Source: Calliphora vicina (Eukaryota > Arthropoda > Insecta > Diptera > Calliphoridae). Taken from it: a stretch of DNA of 64,000 nucleotides. The notes below the pieces were generated by a model. It was not told the origin of the DNA. It was given only the letters and a program-made list of their open reading frames with translations, and made no database searches. The stretch is taken from contig NC_088780.1 in NCBI RefSeq assembly GCF_958450345.1, forward strand, positions 374,001 to 438,000. Reading direction: 5' to 3'. Positions 11,698 to 24,186 of the stretch are shown here, in pieces (position 1 is the stretch's first letter; the number at the start of each line of letters is the position of its first letter). The translations under genes were made by a program, and so were the position numbers.

Positions 11698-12014
11698 AAA
11701 CAAGTAAGAAAGTATGGTCGGTCAAGCCCGACCTACACCAAGTAAATGAGTAAAACTATTTTTCTTTTAAAATATCAATAATTTATATTCGTGAGCGATT
11801 TTCGGAAGTGGGCCTTATATGGGAGCTATGACTAATTATGGACCGATCACCATAAAATTAGGTCTTGTGATTTATGTCTATATGAAAGTTATTTATGTTG
11901 AATTTTGTGTATATACCAACATTTTTAAGTGATTTTCGGAAGCGGGTCTATATGGGAGCTATGACTAATTATGGACCGATCGTAACAAAATTTGGTAACA
12001 TGAATTTTGTATAT
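11698..12014. repeat. Dispersed repeat R1, left part (interrupted by foldback)
   Basis: Reads 'caagtaagaaagtatggtcg' then two 'gggagctatgactaattatg' blocks. The same repeat occurs inverted at about 31080-31545 and 33665-33895, and in part at 31985-32090. Here it is split by the foldback element; it resumes at 16359 with 'aaaacttatttggagg'. Confidence 0.7.
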
Positions 12015-13228
12015 GGGGCATTTCACGTCAAGTGAACCAACTTTTGAAATCGATGTCTTCCGATCGCGATGAAATTTGCACCAATGTTAGTTCTATTGGA
12101 TAGTAATTCGGGCACCATTTTTCAACAAGATCGGTCAAGAACTCTCTGAGTTATAGGAGGTCAAAATTTGACATTTTGACCAAACAGGTGTTTTTTTTAT
12201 CCATATAACTTATTACCTATTGTTCTTAGCAAAATGTGTCCCAAATAGTTTAGATAGCTATTTATGCAATCTTTCGAAAAAAAAAATTAAAAAAATTTAA
12301 TAAAATATTTTTGATTTTTTTTTTTTAAATCAAAAATATTTTTGACTTTTTTTTTCAAAATGGGCCCTTTTTATTTTTTTTTTTTATTTTTTTTAAGAAA
12401 GCTTAGGTCTTTTCCTAAGCGACCTATATGGTCGCTTAGTGGGATGCGAGTGGGATATCTATCAAAAAAAATATTTTGTAACTCAAGATTTAAAATTTTT
12501 GAATTTTTTTGCAAAATCAAAAACTTTGTTGACTTTTTTTAAAAAAATGGACCCATTTTTTAATTTTTTTTTTGCTCAGAAGAAAGCTTATGTGTTTTCC
12601 TTTAACACCCTTTTTGTCGCTTAGTGGGATGCGAGTGGGATATCTATAAAAAAATGTTTTGTAACTCAAGACATACAATTTTTTACTTTTTTTGGAAAAA
12701 TCAAAAACCTTTTTGACTTTTTTTTCCAAAATGGACTCTTTTTTTATTAATTTTTTTTTCTCAAAAGAAAGCTTAGGTCTTTTCCTTTAAAACCTTTTTG
12801 GTTGCTTAGTGGGATGCGAGTGGGATATCTATCAAAATAAATGTTTTGTAACTCAAGACAAAGGTTTTTAAATTTGCACTATTTTAATTTTTTTCATATT
12901 TGTGTGTAAACCTTAAAAATTAAACTTACGCAGAGAAACTAGACACATTAGCCTTTCCGATGGTATGTAACATACCCAACTAAAATTTCATAGCCTCGAT
13001 ACTGTAATATCCATAATATGTTAACCTCAGGAATAAAAATCACTTTTTTTCTATGGAAATGTTGAATAATTTAATTTTGTTATTTATTTGTAATAATAAT
13101 TAATTTAATATATAATAATAATAATAATAATAAAAAGATGAATAATTTAGTAAAATTTAATCTTAATCACAACAGATCAATTTATATAATAACTATTTTT
13201 ACACTTAATTTATGAAGTTTTTAAATTT

Positions 13229-15265
13229 TCAAATATCCATACTTTTATCCTCCTTATTTGTCACCTTTATTAGCTGCTTTTTTTTTGTCAATCCTTTCTT
13301 GGCGTTATTAGATTCAGCTACTGATTTCGCTGCTGGCTTCTTTTTTGGCTTTGGAAAGAAATCGCATTGAGTAGATGCAGAAAACTTTTTTAATTTGAGT
13401 CTTCCATCGACAAGCGGTATGAAAGCATGGTATTGAGCAGTGCCATCGATTGTTACCGCAGCATCGAATCTGCTCTTTAGTGTTTTCAATGTTTCCTCAT
13501 GATCCTTTTTGCTACTAAAAACTATTTTAGTTTCTTTACAATAATTCTTTGCCCAATGGAATAAAGCAGTTGGATCTAAGATGCGATCTTGATGAGAGCA
13601 CTGGAGGCTATACTTCGCTGCATTTCTTTTGAGGTTTGCTCCAATACCATCACATGCTCCTTTACCATGAGCAGTAGGATGAAAATGCCACTCAGCTGGC
13701 ATTCCAAAATCTTTTTCTGCAACAGTGTCGCAGTTTATGAGTACCAGAAGATAATACTAAATTATCTAAAATCAAAATTTACAGTAGAAAAGGTATACTA
13801 CGTTTCGGACGAAGCTCGTCAACATTTTAAAAACAAAAGTAGCTTCGCAAATCTTACAGCTTTTAAATCGTCGGATATGATTGCCATACTTTTGTGTTCC
13901 AGGTTTTCTTCTTTCATGTAGTAAATAACTACTGTGAATATAGTTGCTTGGTCGTTATTGAAGTGGAATGCTTGTATGGAATCCTGAAGAACATATTTAT
14001 AGTTCTCTGCGAAATCAAATGAAATAATGAATTCACCAGACTTCAAATGTGTTTTCAAGTCCTTGAAGAATGACCACTGCTCTTTGACTAAAAAGTCATG
14101 GGTTCTCAAATTTAGCAATCCTCTACACAGTTCTTCCACAAAATCATCCAAATTTAAAATTATGGTTTTCAGTGTGCATCTTTCAGTCTGAAGCCAAGAT
14201 TCAAATTTTAACTCCTCAATACATTCTCGATCAAAAGAGTTGATTAAATTTTCTTTGATGGATGTGGTTTCCGGGCAATTCGAACATTCACCTAAGTGGC
14301 AAGAAGTTGTAGCATTAGGGCACATAGTCAATTTAAGGCAATCGCGGTAATGGTGTAAATCTTCTGATGAATCATCTTTTAAGTAATTTAAGTTGATTTC
14401 CTTCAACATCAATTTAACATTTTCATGGTAAATACAAACACATACTGTGTGAGTTCCGCTGCTTCCTGCCAAAACGCAATGTTTTGGCCTCAGTTGTGTA
14501 AATTTTGTGAATCCAATTTTGACATCCTCGTATTCAGATTGAAATGTTGCGAATAATTCATTCAGGTTACAGAGAACCATTCTCTTCTGCATTTGAACTT
14601 TCTTGCCATCGATTCGTACAGACATCCAGTCTTTCATCCCTGGCATCAGGCGACTCATATCATCTCGCTGATAAAACTGAGTTATTAGAGATTTAGTATC
14701 GCACTCCAAAGTTTTTCCCTTCTTTTTGTTTGGGAGTGTGAAAATCCCATGCTCAGCAACCAATTGTTTAGCAATTCTTGCTTTTCGTTGAGACGTTCCA
14801 AACTCAGTCATTGTTTTTGCAGAACTCCATGTTCTTGAAGCAAGCGTGAGAAGTTGAATTCTTTCAGCTTCACTCTGTGACGTTTTGTATTTCTCTTTTA
14901 TTTGTTCAAGAACTTCTACTGCATCATTATGGTATTGGTTTCGACACTCATTCGTTGAATTTGAAAAGTTAGAATAACCATCATCATCAACAGTTCTGTC
15001 TTCATTCTCGGAATTACTTTTGTCTTCATCTGGAATAACTTCAACGCAAGGCTCATTACTATTCAAATTCGGTAATTCGTTCAACTTTCCGAGCTCTTTC
15101 CTGCATGATCCACAAATTTTCAATCGTTTTGACAGCGTAGGGAATTTTTTTAATAAGCCGTCGGAAATATTTCGCATATCTGAGCTTCATTTTGTTAAAG
15201 GGATTAAAACAAAAAGACGAATAAATTTCATTTTCAACCTTAGCCTTTTTAGAAGTCGTAGACAT
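13229..15265 (-). pseudogene. Transposase-like gene of the foldback element, broken and internally inverted
   Basis: The coding sense is minus. The N-terminal part (from 15265) begins MSTTSKKAKVENE and changes frame near 15180; it includes a CGSC zinc-binding-like pair in ICGSCRKEL. The central ORF (15177-13867) contains a Cys/His cluster (CPNATTSCHLGECSNC) and IISFDFAENYKYVLQDSIQ, probably carrying the first acidic catalytic residue. The C-terminal ORF (13702-13229) has AEWHFHPTAHGKGACDGIG and a Lys-rich tail. Between them, about 13722-13862 encodes the expected linking segment (VAVYEYQKIILNYLKSKF, VEKVYYVSDEARQHFKN) on the PLUS strand, so that piece has been inverted in place. I recall the WHF..t.HGKGaCDGIG pattern from many unannotated animal transposase-like proteins; a DDE/MULE-like function is inference. 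Confidence 0.7.
13722..13862 (+). other. Inverted ~140-bp segment inside the transposase-like gene
   Basis: Plus-strand reading VAVYEYQKIILNYLKSKF ... KNKSSFANLTAF fits exactly into the gap left by the minus-strand reading, which runs ...MAIISDDLK | ... | EKDFGMPAEWHF. The piece is in the right order for the protein but in the wrong orientation. Confidence 0.75.
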
Positions 15266-16358
15266 TTTGAATTTTGTAAGTATTTATGTAAATAACACAC
15301 GTCTTAACTTTAACGCTGTTTCTAAAAAACTGATTTCCGTATGTCTTCAGAATGACAATAAATAGTTTTTTAAGATCATATAGGTAGTACGTTTTAATGA
15401 ATGAGTCTAAAATCTTTTATTAGGGTCAAGAAGGGCTTACATACTAAAGTACCTAGTTTAACCAAATGTTACAAATAATAATAAAAATAAACCACCATAT
15501 AAATAACCTACCTGTCAACTTCTACCTCTCCACCCACTTCTTAAAGTCAAATGTCATAAAATAATAAATAAACTGGTACTTCGGAGAAGGGCCATAAAAT
15601 ATTTCCACTTGATTCCAAAAATTTGTTTCTGGGGCACCTGATATTTTAACAATGAAAATCACGTGCGCTGAAAACTACCTCTAGGATTGACTAAAAAAGC
15701 CGCAAGATACAAAACTCAGGCAAATTTTGGGGGTGGACAATTAATAGCGGTCGGCCTCATATTGCACCCCTTCCAGTGGCTATTATCGGTCAGTTGTTGT
15801 GGTTTTTATTTTTAAGGTTTTAGAAACACTTACACACAAATATGAAAAAAATCAATTTAAAAACATTTGTCTTGAGTTACAAAACATTTATTTTGATAGA
15901 TATCCCACTCGCATCCCACTAAGCGACCAAAAAGGTTTTAAAGGAAAAGACCTAAGCTTTCTTTTGAGAAAAAAAAAATTAATAAAAAAAGAGTCCATTT
16001 TGGAAAAAAAAGTCAAAAAGGTTTTTGATTTTTCAAAAAAAAGTTAAAAATTGTATGTCTTGAGTTACAAAACATTTTTTTTATAGATATCCCACTCGCA
16101 TCCCACTAAGCGACAAAAAGGGTGTTAAAGGAAAACACATAAGCTTTCTTCTGAGCAAAAAAAAAAACTTTTTTAAAAAAAGTCAACAAAGTTTTTGATT
16201 TTGCAAAAAATTCAAAAATTTTAAATCTTGAGTTACAAAATATTTTTTTTGATAGATATCCCACTCGCATCCCACTAAGCGGCCATATAGGTCGCAAATT
16301 TCATCGCGATCGGAAGACATCGATTTCAAAAGTTGGTTCACTTGACGTGAAATGCCCC

Positions 16359-16399
16359 ATATATAAAACTTATTTGGAGGGAAATTTGTGTAGATAGTA
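16359..16399. repeat. Dispersed repeat R1 continues right of the foldback
   Basis: 'aaaacttatttggagggaaa' matches the inverse of 31185-31210, confirming that the foldback split this repeat. Confidence 0.65.
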
Positions 16400-16890
16400 T
16401 CTTTATATATAAATAATCGATTTTTGGTCAGAAATATGAGTGATCACAGATCGAGCTCCTTTTCTTGATTAAACGCTTATTGGCCAAGTTATTAGCGAAT
16501 TTAGTTATTTTGAGTTTTTAGATAAATAATCGAATTTTGGTCAGAAATATGAGTAACCAGAGATCGAGCTCCTTTTCTTGATTAAACGCTTATTGGCCAA
16601 GTTATTAGCGAATTTAGATATTATGAGTTTTTATATAAAAAATCAATTTTTGGTCAGAAATATGAGTGATCACAGATCGAGCTCGTTTTCTTGATTAAAC
16701 GCTTATTGGCCAAGTTATTAGCGAATTTAGATATTTTGAGTTTTTATATAAAAAATCGATTTTTGGTCAGAAACATGAATGATCACAGATCGAGCTCCTT
16801 TTCTTGATTAAACGCTTATTGGCCAAGTTATAATCGATTTAAGCTATTGTGAGTTTTTATATAAGTAATCGAATTTTTGTCTGAAATTTT
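16400..16890. repeat. Tandem repeat, ~113-bp unit, about 4.3 copies
   Basis: The unit contains 'ttttggtcagaaatatgagt', 'gatcacagatcgagctcc' and 'gattaaacgcttattggcca'. It starts near 16422, 16535, 16647, 16761 and, degenerate, 16873. Spacing is 112-114 bp. Confidence 0.9.
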
Positions 16891-17334
16891 ATTGATCACA
16901 GACCGATGTGTTTTGCAGATGTATTTAATAAGTGGGTGTATTAGTGGTGGATAATTTTTATTTATGTAAAAACTTTTGTGGACTATTAAATCGGTCCAGG
17001 CGATTTTAGATATATTGAAAAAAAAATTGGAGCGGTCAATTTTTCTTTCATTTAAAACTTAAATTGGATTACTATGATCATTTAAACAACGAATTAGCCA
17101 AATCGATGTAGCCGTTTTCCGATTTTAGATAAATCGAAAAAAAGTGGGCGTGGTAAATTTTTGATTCCATAAAAACCTAAGTTGGGCTATGACCAACATT
17201 TTAAAAAAAATGTTCTCTACTGATGCAATTACCCCCGTATTCGTAAAAAAAATTAAAATTTAAACAAAGTTTAAAAGCTAAATTTCCATACAACGTTTTA
17301 AAGTTGTTTAAATTTAAAAATTGTTTATGAATAA
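16891..17334. other. Non-coding stretch between repeats
   Basis: No gene is seen. Phrases such as 'cggtccaggcgattttagat' look like mini-me-type internal sequence, but I cannot bound an element. Confidence 0.4.
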
Positions 17335-17595
17335 GGCCCTAATTTTGTAAATCACGTCACCAAAGTGATATTTATATGGTAAGCAAAAACAAAATTTAAA
17401 AAATGTTAATAATTTGTTTTTGTTTTATATACAAAATTTTCAAATTATGAAAGGCAAATCAACGCTTAATTTTGGTGCGTTTGTTCTGTTAAGAAATTGT
17501 ATATAAAACAAAAACAATTTTTTAAAATTTTTGAAATTTTGTTTTTGCTTTCCATATAAATATCACTTTGCGACGTGATTTACAAAATTAGGGCC
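17335..17595. mobile_element. MITE with ~100-bp TIRs and TAA duplication
   Basis: GGCCCTAATTTTGTAAATCA at the left faces TGATTTACAAAATTAGGGCC at the right, and the inverted match continues about 100 bp. Flanking triplets are TAA on both sides (17332-17334, 17596-17598), which fits PIF/Harbinger TWA targets. Confidence 0.75.
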
Positions 17596-17699
17596 TAAGT
17601 TTTTTTGGTCTCCGATATATAGTCTACTAGTTGAGTTTTACCCGCAATTTTTGATGTTTTTTTCTTTACAAACCATCTCCTGAAAATTTCGAATCGAAT

Positions 17700-18010
17700 A
17701 AAAACAAGTAAGAGTGCTTACTTTACAACAACAACGCCAAACGAAACAAAATACGCAAGCCAATGAAACCAACACACATCCAAACATACGTTTAATTGTA
17801 TAAAAAACAACAACGCCAAAAGAAACAAAATACGCAAAGCATGCACATCCAAACATACGATTTGTTGCTTTTTTGTCAAAAAAACCAACACAAAACCAAA
17901 CAAACGTTTAGTTGTATAAAAAACAACAACAACGCCAAAAGAAACAAAATACGCAAAACATGCACATCCAAAAACATACGTTTTGTTGCTTTTTTGTCAA
18001 AGCATGCAAT
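17700..18010. repeat. Tandem repeat of 'aaacaaaatacgc' units
   Basis: The module 'acaacgccaaaagaaacaaa' plus 'atacgcaaagcatgcacatc' plus 'tttgttgcttttttgtcaaa' occurs two to three times with about 125-165 bp spacing. Open frames across it are artefacts of the repetition. Confidence 0.75.
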
Positions 18011-18350
18011 TGTGTTTTTTGATGAAATTTTCAGAGGTTGTCTCGGATTTTTGCTCATATCTCCGTTATTTATGGACGGATTTTGCTGATTTTAAATAGC
18101 AAAATTCTCGAAAGTATGTCTGACAGAATTGTTGAAGATTTGGATCCCGGAGATATCTGGGGCCTCCAGAAAATTGATTTCAACAGACAGACGGACAGAC
18201 AGACGGACGGACATGGCTTAATCGACTCCGCTATCTAGAAGGATCCAGAATATATATACTTTATAGGGTCGGAAATGAAAAATGTAGAAATTACAAACGG
18301 AATGACAAACTTATATATACCCATCTCACGAAGGTGAAGGGTATAAAAAT
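18011..18350. mobile_element. mini-me-like repeat, second copy
   Basis: Contains 'cagacagacggacagacaga', 'tcgactccgctatctagaag', 'tatatatactttatagggtc' and ends 'ggtgaagggtataaaaat', collinear with 10975-11640. Confidence 0.68.
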
Positions 18351-19060
18351 CATCCAACTCGCTCCAGCCGTTCTCACGTGATGACATTACATACATGGAG
18401 CATTTAATTTTGTTATATATGATGTCACACGAATGTGTGACATCCACTGTTGCCAGATAATTTTGGTATCAAATCGTCAAAATTGGACTAAAACATCGTA
18501 AAAAAAAATCGGAAACCATTAAAATATGTAGTTTTCTTTGCGAAATTTTAGAAAAAACTAACAATCCAATAAAGAATTCACATATTAAAAGAGTGGTAAG
18601 GGTATATATAAGTTTATCATACCGTTATTATTTTCCACATAGAGTAGTCGATATTTCGATGTTCGTCTGTCTGTTGAAATAAACTTTCAGAAGGCTCTCA
18701 ATAAATTACAAACATGTGGTTCTGGTTCGGTTGATAATTAAAATCTGGATGATCGGCTTACAAAAGGCTGAAAGATTTGCAAAAAGCTACGACTTACATA
18801 TATCGCAAATACTAAGTCATGTACAAAAACAATTTAGAAACGTTTAGGACGTATACGAAATTCAAGTGTCAGGCTTAATTAACTTTAATAATTCCTTAGT
18901 ATAGGTTTATAGAAATCTTTCAAGTAGCTGTTATACACATTGGCGGACGACTAAAATTAAAAATTTCACAAATTTTTTCAAAAATCTTAACAAATATTTT
19001 ACATTTTGATTCATTAAATTATTAAAATCAAGTAATTTTAGCTCTTTAAATTCAGATTCT
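18351..19060. other. Non-coding, mini-me fragments
   Basis: Near 18590-18700 'ggtaagggtatatataag' and 'gttcgtctgtctgttgaaat' look like another rearranged mini-me piece. No gene is seen in the rest. Confidence 0.45.
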
Positions 19061-19084
19061 GTTTTTATACCCTTCTCCTTCGTG

Positions 19085-20136
<1,052 letters not shown>

Positions 20137-21049
20137 TAGAAAATCTTGTATATAACAATATTTTCTATAGAAAATCTTGTGTATAACAATATTTTCTATA
20201 GAAAATCTTGTGTATAACAATATTTTCTATAGAAAATCTTGTGTATAACAATATTTTCTATAGAAAATCTTGTGTATAACAATATTTTCTATAGAAAATC
20301 TTGTGTATAACAATATTTTCTATAGAAAATCTTGTGTATAACAATATTTTCTATAGAAAATCTTGTGTATAACAATATTTTCTATAGAAAATCTTGTGTA
20401 TAACAATATTTTCTATAGAAAATCTTGTGTATAACAATATTTTCTATAGAAAATCTTGTGTATAACAATATTTTCTATAGAAAATCTTGTGTATAACAAT
20501 ATTTTCTATAGAAAATCTTGTGTATAACAATATTTTCTATAGAAAATCTTGTGTATAACAATATTTTCTATAGAAAATCTTGTGTATAACAATATTTTCT
20601 ATAGAAAATCTTGTGTATAACAATATTTTCTATAGAAAATCTTGTGTATAACAATATTTTCTATAGAAAATCTTGTGTATAACAATATTTTCTATAGAAA
20701 ATCTTGTGTATAACAATATTTTCTATAGAAAATCTTGTGTATAACAATATTTTCTATAGAAAATCTTGGGTATAACAATTATTTCTATAGAAAATCTTGG
20801 GTATAACAATATTTTCTATAGAAAATCTTGGGTATAACAATATTTTCTATAGAAAATCTTGTGTATAACAATATTCTCTATAGAAATTCTTGTGTATAAC
20901 AATATTCTCTATAGAAAATCTTGTGTATAAAAATATTCTCTATAGAAAATCTTGTGTATAAAAATATTCTCTATAGAAAATCTTGTGTATAACAATATTT
21001 TCTGTAGAAAATCTTGTGTATAACAATATTTTCTGTAGAAAATCTTAAG
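20137..21049. repeat. 31-bp minisatellite, about 29 copies
   Basis: The unit is 'tatagaaaatcttgtgtata' followed by 'acaatattttc'. Most central units are identical; the last eight or so diverge (tgggtat, attctct, ttctgtag variants). Each unit contains the palindrome-like 'ttttctatagaaaa'. Degenerate units continue beyond the inserted TIR element to about 21790. Confidence 0.95.
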
Positions 21050-21061
21050 TAGGTATAACTA

Positions 21062-21545
21062 CAGGTTGGCCTCCATTTACGCGATTTGTTGGGACCAAAA
21101 AAATAGCGTGTAAATCAAATTTGCGTAAAACGAGGTTCTAATTTAGAACGAAATGCTTTTGTGGTTCCAATAATTTTTTATTTCGCGTAAAACAATACAT
21201 CAGTCACATAACAAAAAAGAAATTGGGACCTAAAAATCGCGTAAAAAAACTCAACTAAAAAAAATATTTCTTATCAAAAATTAAGGAAAAATGTCAATTA
21301 AAAAAACAAAATATTCTAATACATAAAAGAGATCAAAACATAACAAAAAATTCATAAAAATTAACGAAGTTTTCAAAAAAGAAATCTGTTATTCGCTTTT
21401 GTTTTTTCGTTTCTTGTTGTTTGTTGCCGCGTTATATAAAAATATTGTAAAAAAAGTCGCGTATTTGAAAAAATGGTTGCTAATTTCAGTTCGCGTTATA
21501 TCGAATTGGCGTAAATAAAGTACAGCGTAAATGGAGGCTTACCTG
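21062..21545. mobile_element. pogo/Tigger-like MITE, 484 bp, copy 1
   Basis: TIRs CAGGTTGGCCTCCATTTACG and CGTAAATGGAGGCTTACCTG are flanked by TA on each side. The CAG...CTG ends with TA duplication fit the Tc1-mariner/pogo (Tigger) group. It is inserted in the divergent end of the minisatellite, and several 'cgcgta' motifs recur inside. No transposase is present. Confidence 0.75.
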
Positions 21546-22160
21546 TATATTTTCTGTTGAAAATCTTGAGTGTAACATTTTTCTATAGGAAATAAAATAT
21601 TTTTCTGTAGAAAATCTTGTCTATAACTATATTTTTTGGACATGTTGTGTATAACAGTATTTTCTATAGAAAATCGTATGAAAAACAGCATTTTCTTCAA
21701 AAATCTTTTCTATTATAACAGCATTTTCTATAGAAAATCTCGTATTCAACAGCACTTTGTATAGACAATTTTGTGATAACAGATGACTGTTTACAACATA
21801 AAGCTACTGTAATATGAAAATATTAAAATTTTAAGTACTCTGGTGATGAAGAAAGTAATTTTTAATACTATTTTAATACGGAACAAAAATATAATTTTCC
21901 ATCCCTGTATATAAGATTTAAAGAAAAGAAAATCTTAAAATAGGAGAACACATATGGAATCGTAACAGCAAATCCAATATAGAATCGTTTACATAATCTG
22001 TTGAAATTTCATAAAATTTTATAGAAATTGCAAACGGAATGACAAACTTACATATATGTATGTATATAGTAGAGTATTCATTCGACTAATGATCGTTCGA
22101 TTAATCGAATAATTGTCTGTCTGTCTGTCTGTCTGTCTGTATGTATGTATGTCTGTCTGT

Positions 22161-23012
22161 ATAGAAAATCTTGTATATAACAATATTTTCTATAGAAAAT
22201 CTTGTGTATAACAATATTTTCTATAGAAAATCTTGTGTATAACAATATTTTCTATAGAAAATCTTGTGTATAACAATATTTTCTATAGAAAATCTTGTGT
22301 ATAACAATATTTTCTATAGAAAATCTTGTGTATAACAATATTTTCTATAGAAAATCTTGTGTATAACAATATTTTCTATAGAAAATCTTGTGTATAACAA
22401 TATTTTCTATAGAAAATCTTGTGTATAACAATATTTTCTATAGAAAATCTTGTGTATAACAATATTTTCTATAGAAAATCTTGTGTATAACAATATTTTC
22501 TATAGAAAATCTTGTGTATAACAATATTTTCTATAGAAAATCTTGTGTATAACAATATTTTCTATAGAAAATCTTGTGTATAACAATATTTTCTATAGAA
22601 AATCTTGTGTATAACAATATTTTCTATAGAAAATCTTGTGTATAACAATATTTTCTATAGAAAATCTTGTGTATAACAATATTTTCTATAGAAAATCTTG
22701 TGTATAACAATATTTTCTATAGAAAATCTTGGGTATAACAATTATTTCTATAGAAAATCTTGGGTATAACAATATTTTCTATAGAAAATCTTGGGTATAA
22801 CAATATTTTCTATAGAAAATCTTGTGTATAACAATATTCTCTATAGAAATTCTTGTGTATAACAATATTCTCTATAGAAAATCTTGTGTATAAAAATATT
22901 CTCTATAGAAAATCTTGTGTATAAAAATATTCTCTATAGAAAATCTTGTGTATAACAATATTTTCTGTAGAAAATCTTGTGTATAACAATATTTTCTGTA
23001 GAAAATCTTAAG
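22161..23012. repeat. 31-bp minisatellite, second array, about 27 copies
   Basis: Same unit and same order of variant units as 20137-21049, with two fewer units in the homogeneous part. Confidence 0.95.
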
Positions 23013-23024
23013 TAGGTATAACTA

Positions 23025-23508
23025 CAGGTTGGCCTCCATTTACGCGATTTGTTGGGACCAAAAAAATAGCGTGTAAATCAAATTTGCGTAAAACGAGGTT
23101 CTAATTTAGAACGAAATGCTTTTGTGGTTCCAATAATTTTTTATTTCGCGTAAAACAATACATCAGTCACATAACAAAAAAGAAATTGGGACCTAAAAAT
23201 CGCGTAAAAAAACTCAACTAAAAAAATTATTTCTTATCAAAAATTAAGGAAAAATGTCAATTAAAAAAACAAAATATTCTAATACATAAAAGAGATCAAA
23301 ACATAACAAAAAATTCATAAAAATTAACGAAGTTTTCAAAAAAGAAATCTGTTATTCGCTTTTGTTTTTTCGTTTCTTGTTGTTTGTTGCCGCGTTATAT
23401 AAAAATATTGTAAAAAAAGTCGCGTATTTGAAAAAATGGTTGCAAATTTCAGTTCGCGTTATATCGAATTGGCGTAAATAAAGTACAGCGTAAATGGAGG
23501 CTTACCTG
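23025..23508. mobile_element. pogo/Tigger-like MITE, 484 bp, copy 2 (by duplication)
   Basis: Same sequence, length and flanks as 21062-21545. It arose by the 2-kb duplication, not by a second transposition. Confidence 0.75.
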
Positions 23509-24186
23509 TATATTTTCTGTTGAAAATCTTGAGTGTAACATTTTTCTATAGGAAATAAAATATTTTTCTGTAGAAAATCTTGTCTATAACTATATTTTTT
23601 GGACATGTTGTGTATAACAGTATTTTCTATAGAAAATCGTATGAAAAACAGCATTTTCTTCAAAAATCTTTTCTATTATAACAGCATTTTCTATAGAAAA
23701 TCTCGTATTCAACAGCACTTTGTATAGACAATTTTGTGATAACAGATGACTGTTTACAACATAAAGCTACTGTAATATGAAAATATTAAAATTTTAAGTA
23801 CTCTGGTGATGAAGAAAGTAATTTTTAATACTATTTTAATACGGAACAAAAATATAATTTTCCATCCCTGTATATAAGATTTAAAGAAAAGAAAATCTTA
23901 AAATAGGAGAACACATATGGAATCGTAACAGCAAATCCAATATAGAATCGTTTACATAATCTGTTGAAATTTCATAAAATTTTATAGAAATTGCAAACGG
24001 AATGACAAACTTACATATATGTATGTATATAGTAGAGTATTCATTCGACTAATGATCGTTCGATTAATCGAATAATTTCTTACGAATAATTATTCGAACA
24101 ATTTAAAAATGGACATTTTCGAATAACGAATAATTCGAACAATTTTATGTAGAATAATCGAATAAAACGAATAAATGTTCATATAT

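Larger units (their letters stand above)
12015..16358 (-). mobile_element. Foldback element with transposase-like gene, about 4.34 kb
   Basis: Long inverted arms run from about 12015 to 12915 and from about 15800 to 16358. Each starts GGGGCATTTCACGTCAAG at its outer end and holds three tandem copies of a ~185-bp unit containing 'gatgcgagtgggatatctat' (left near 12440, 12627, 12810; right near 15900, 16090, 16260). Flanks are 'tatat' at the left and 'atatata' at the right. The paralogous empty site in repeat R1 near 31195-31230 reads through this point, implying a 4-bp ATAT duplication. The arms enclose a minus-strand gene at 13229-15265. The architecture matches Drosophila Foldback elements with an internal NOF-type gene; homology to NOF is not shown. 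Confidence 0.85.
22115..24077. repeat. Tandem segmental duplication, copy 2 (1,963 bp)
   Basis: Same order as copy 1. It is 62 bp shorter, exactly two minisatellite units. Only a few substitutions were seen, for example in the 'aactaaaaaa' run near 23216-23230 and at 'ggttgcaaattt' near 23440. The variant minisatellite units are shared in the same order. Confidence 0.92.

Noticed and set aside
13589..13921. A plus-strand gene of 110 codons
   Set aside because: Its recognisable middle is a displaced, inverted piece of the minus-strand transposase-like gene; the rest is antisense of that gene.
20137..21049. A CRISPR-like array of regular short repeats
   Set aside because: The 31-bp units are contiguous without spacers, and the host is a eukaryote; it is a minisatellite.
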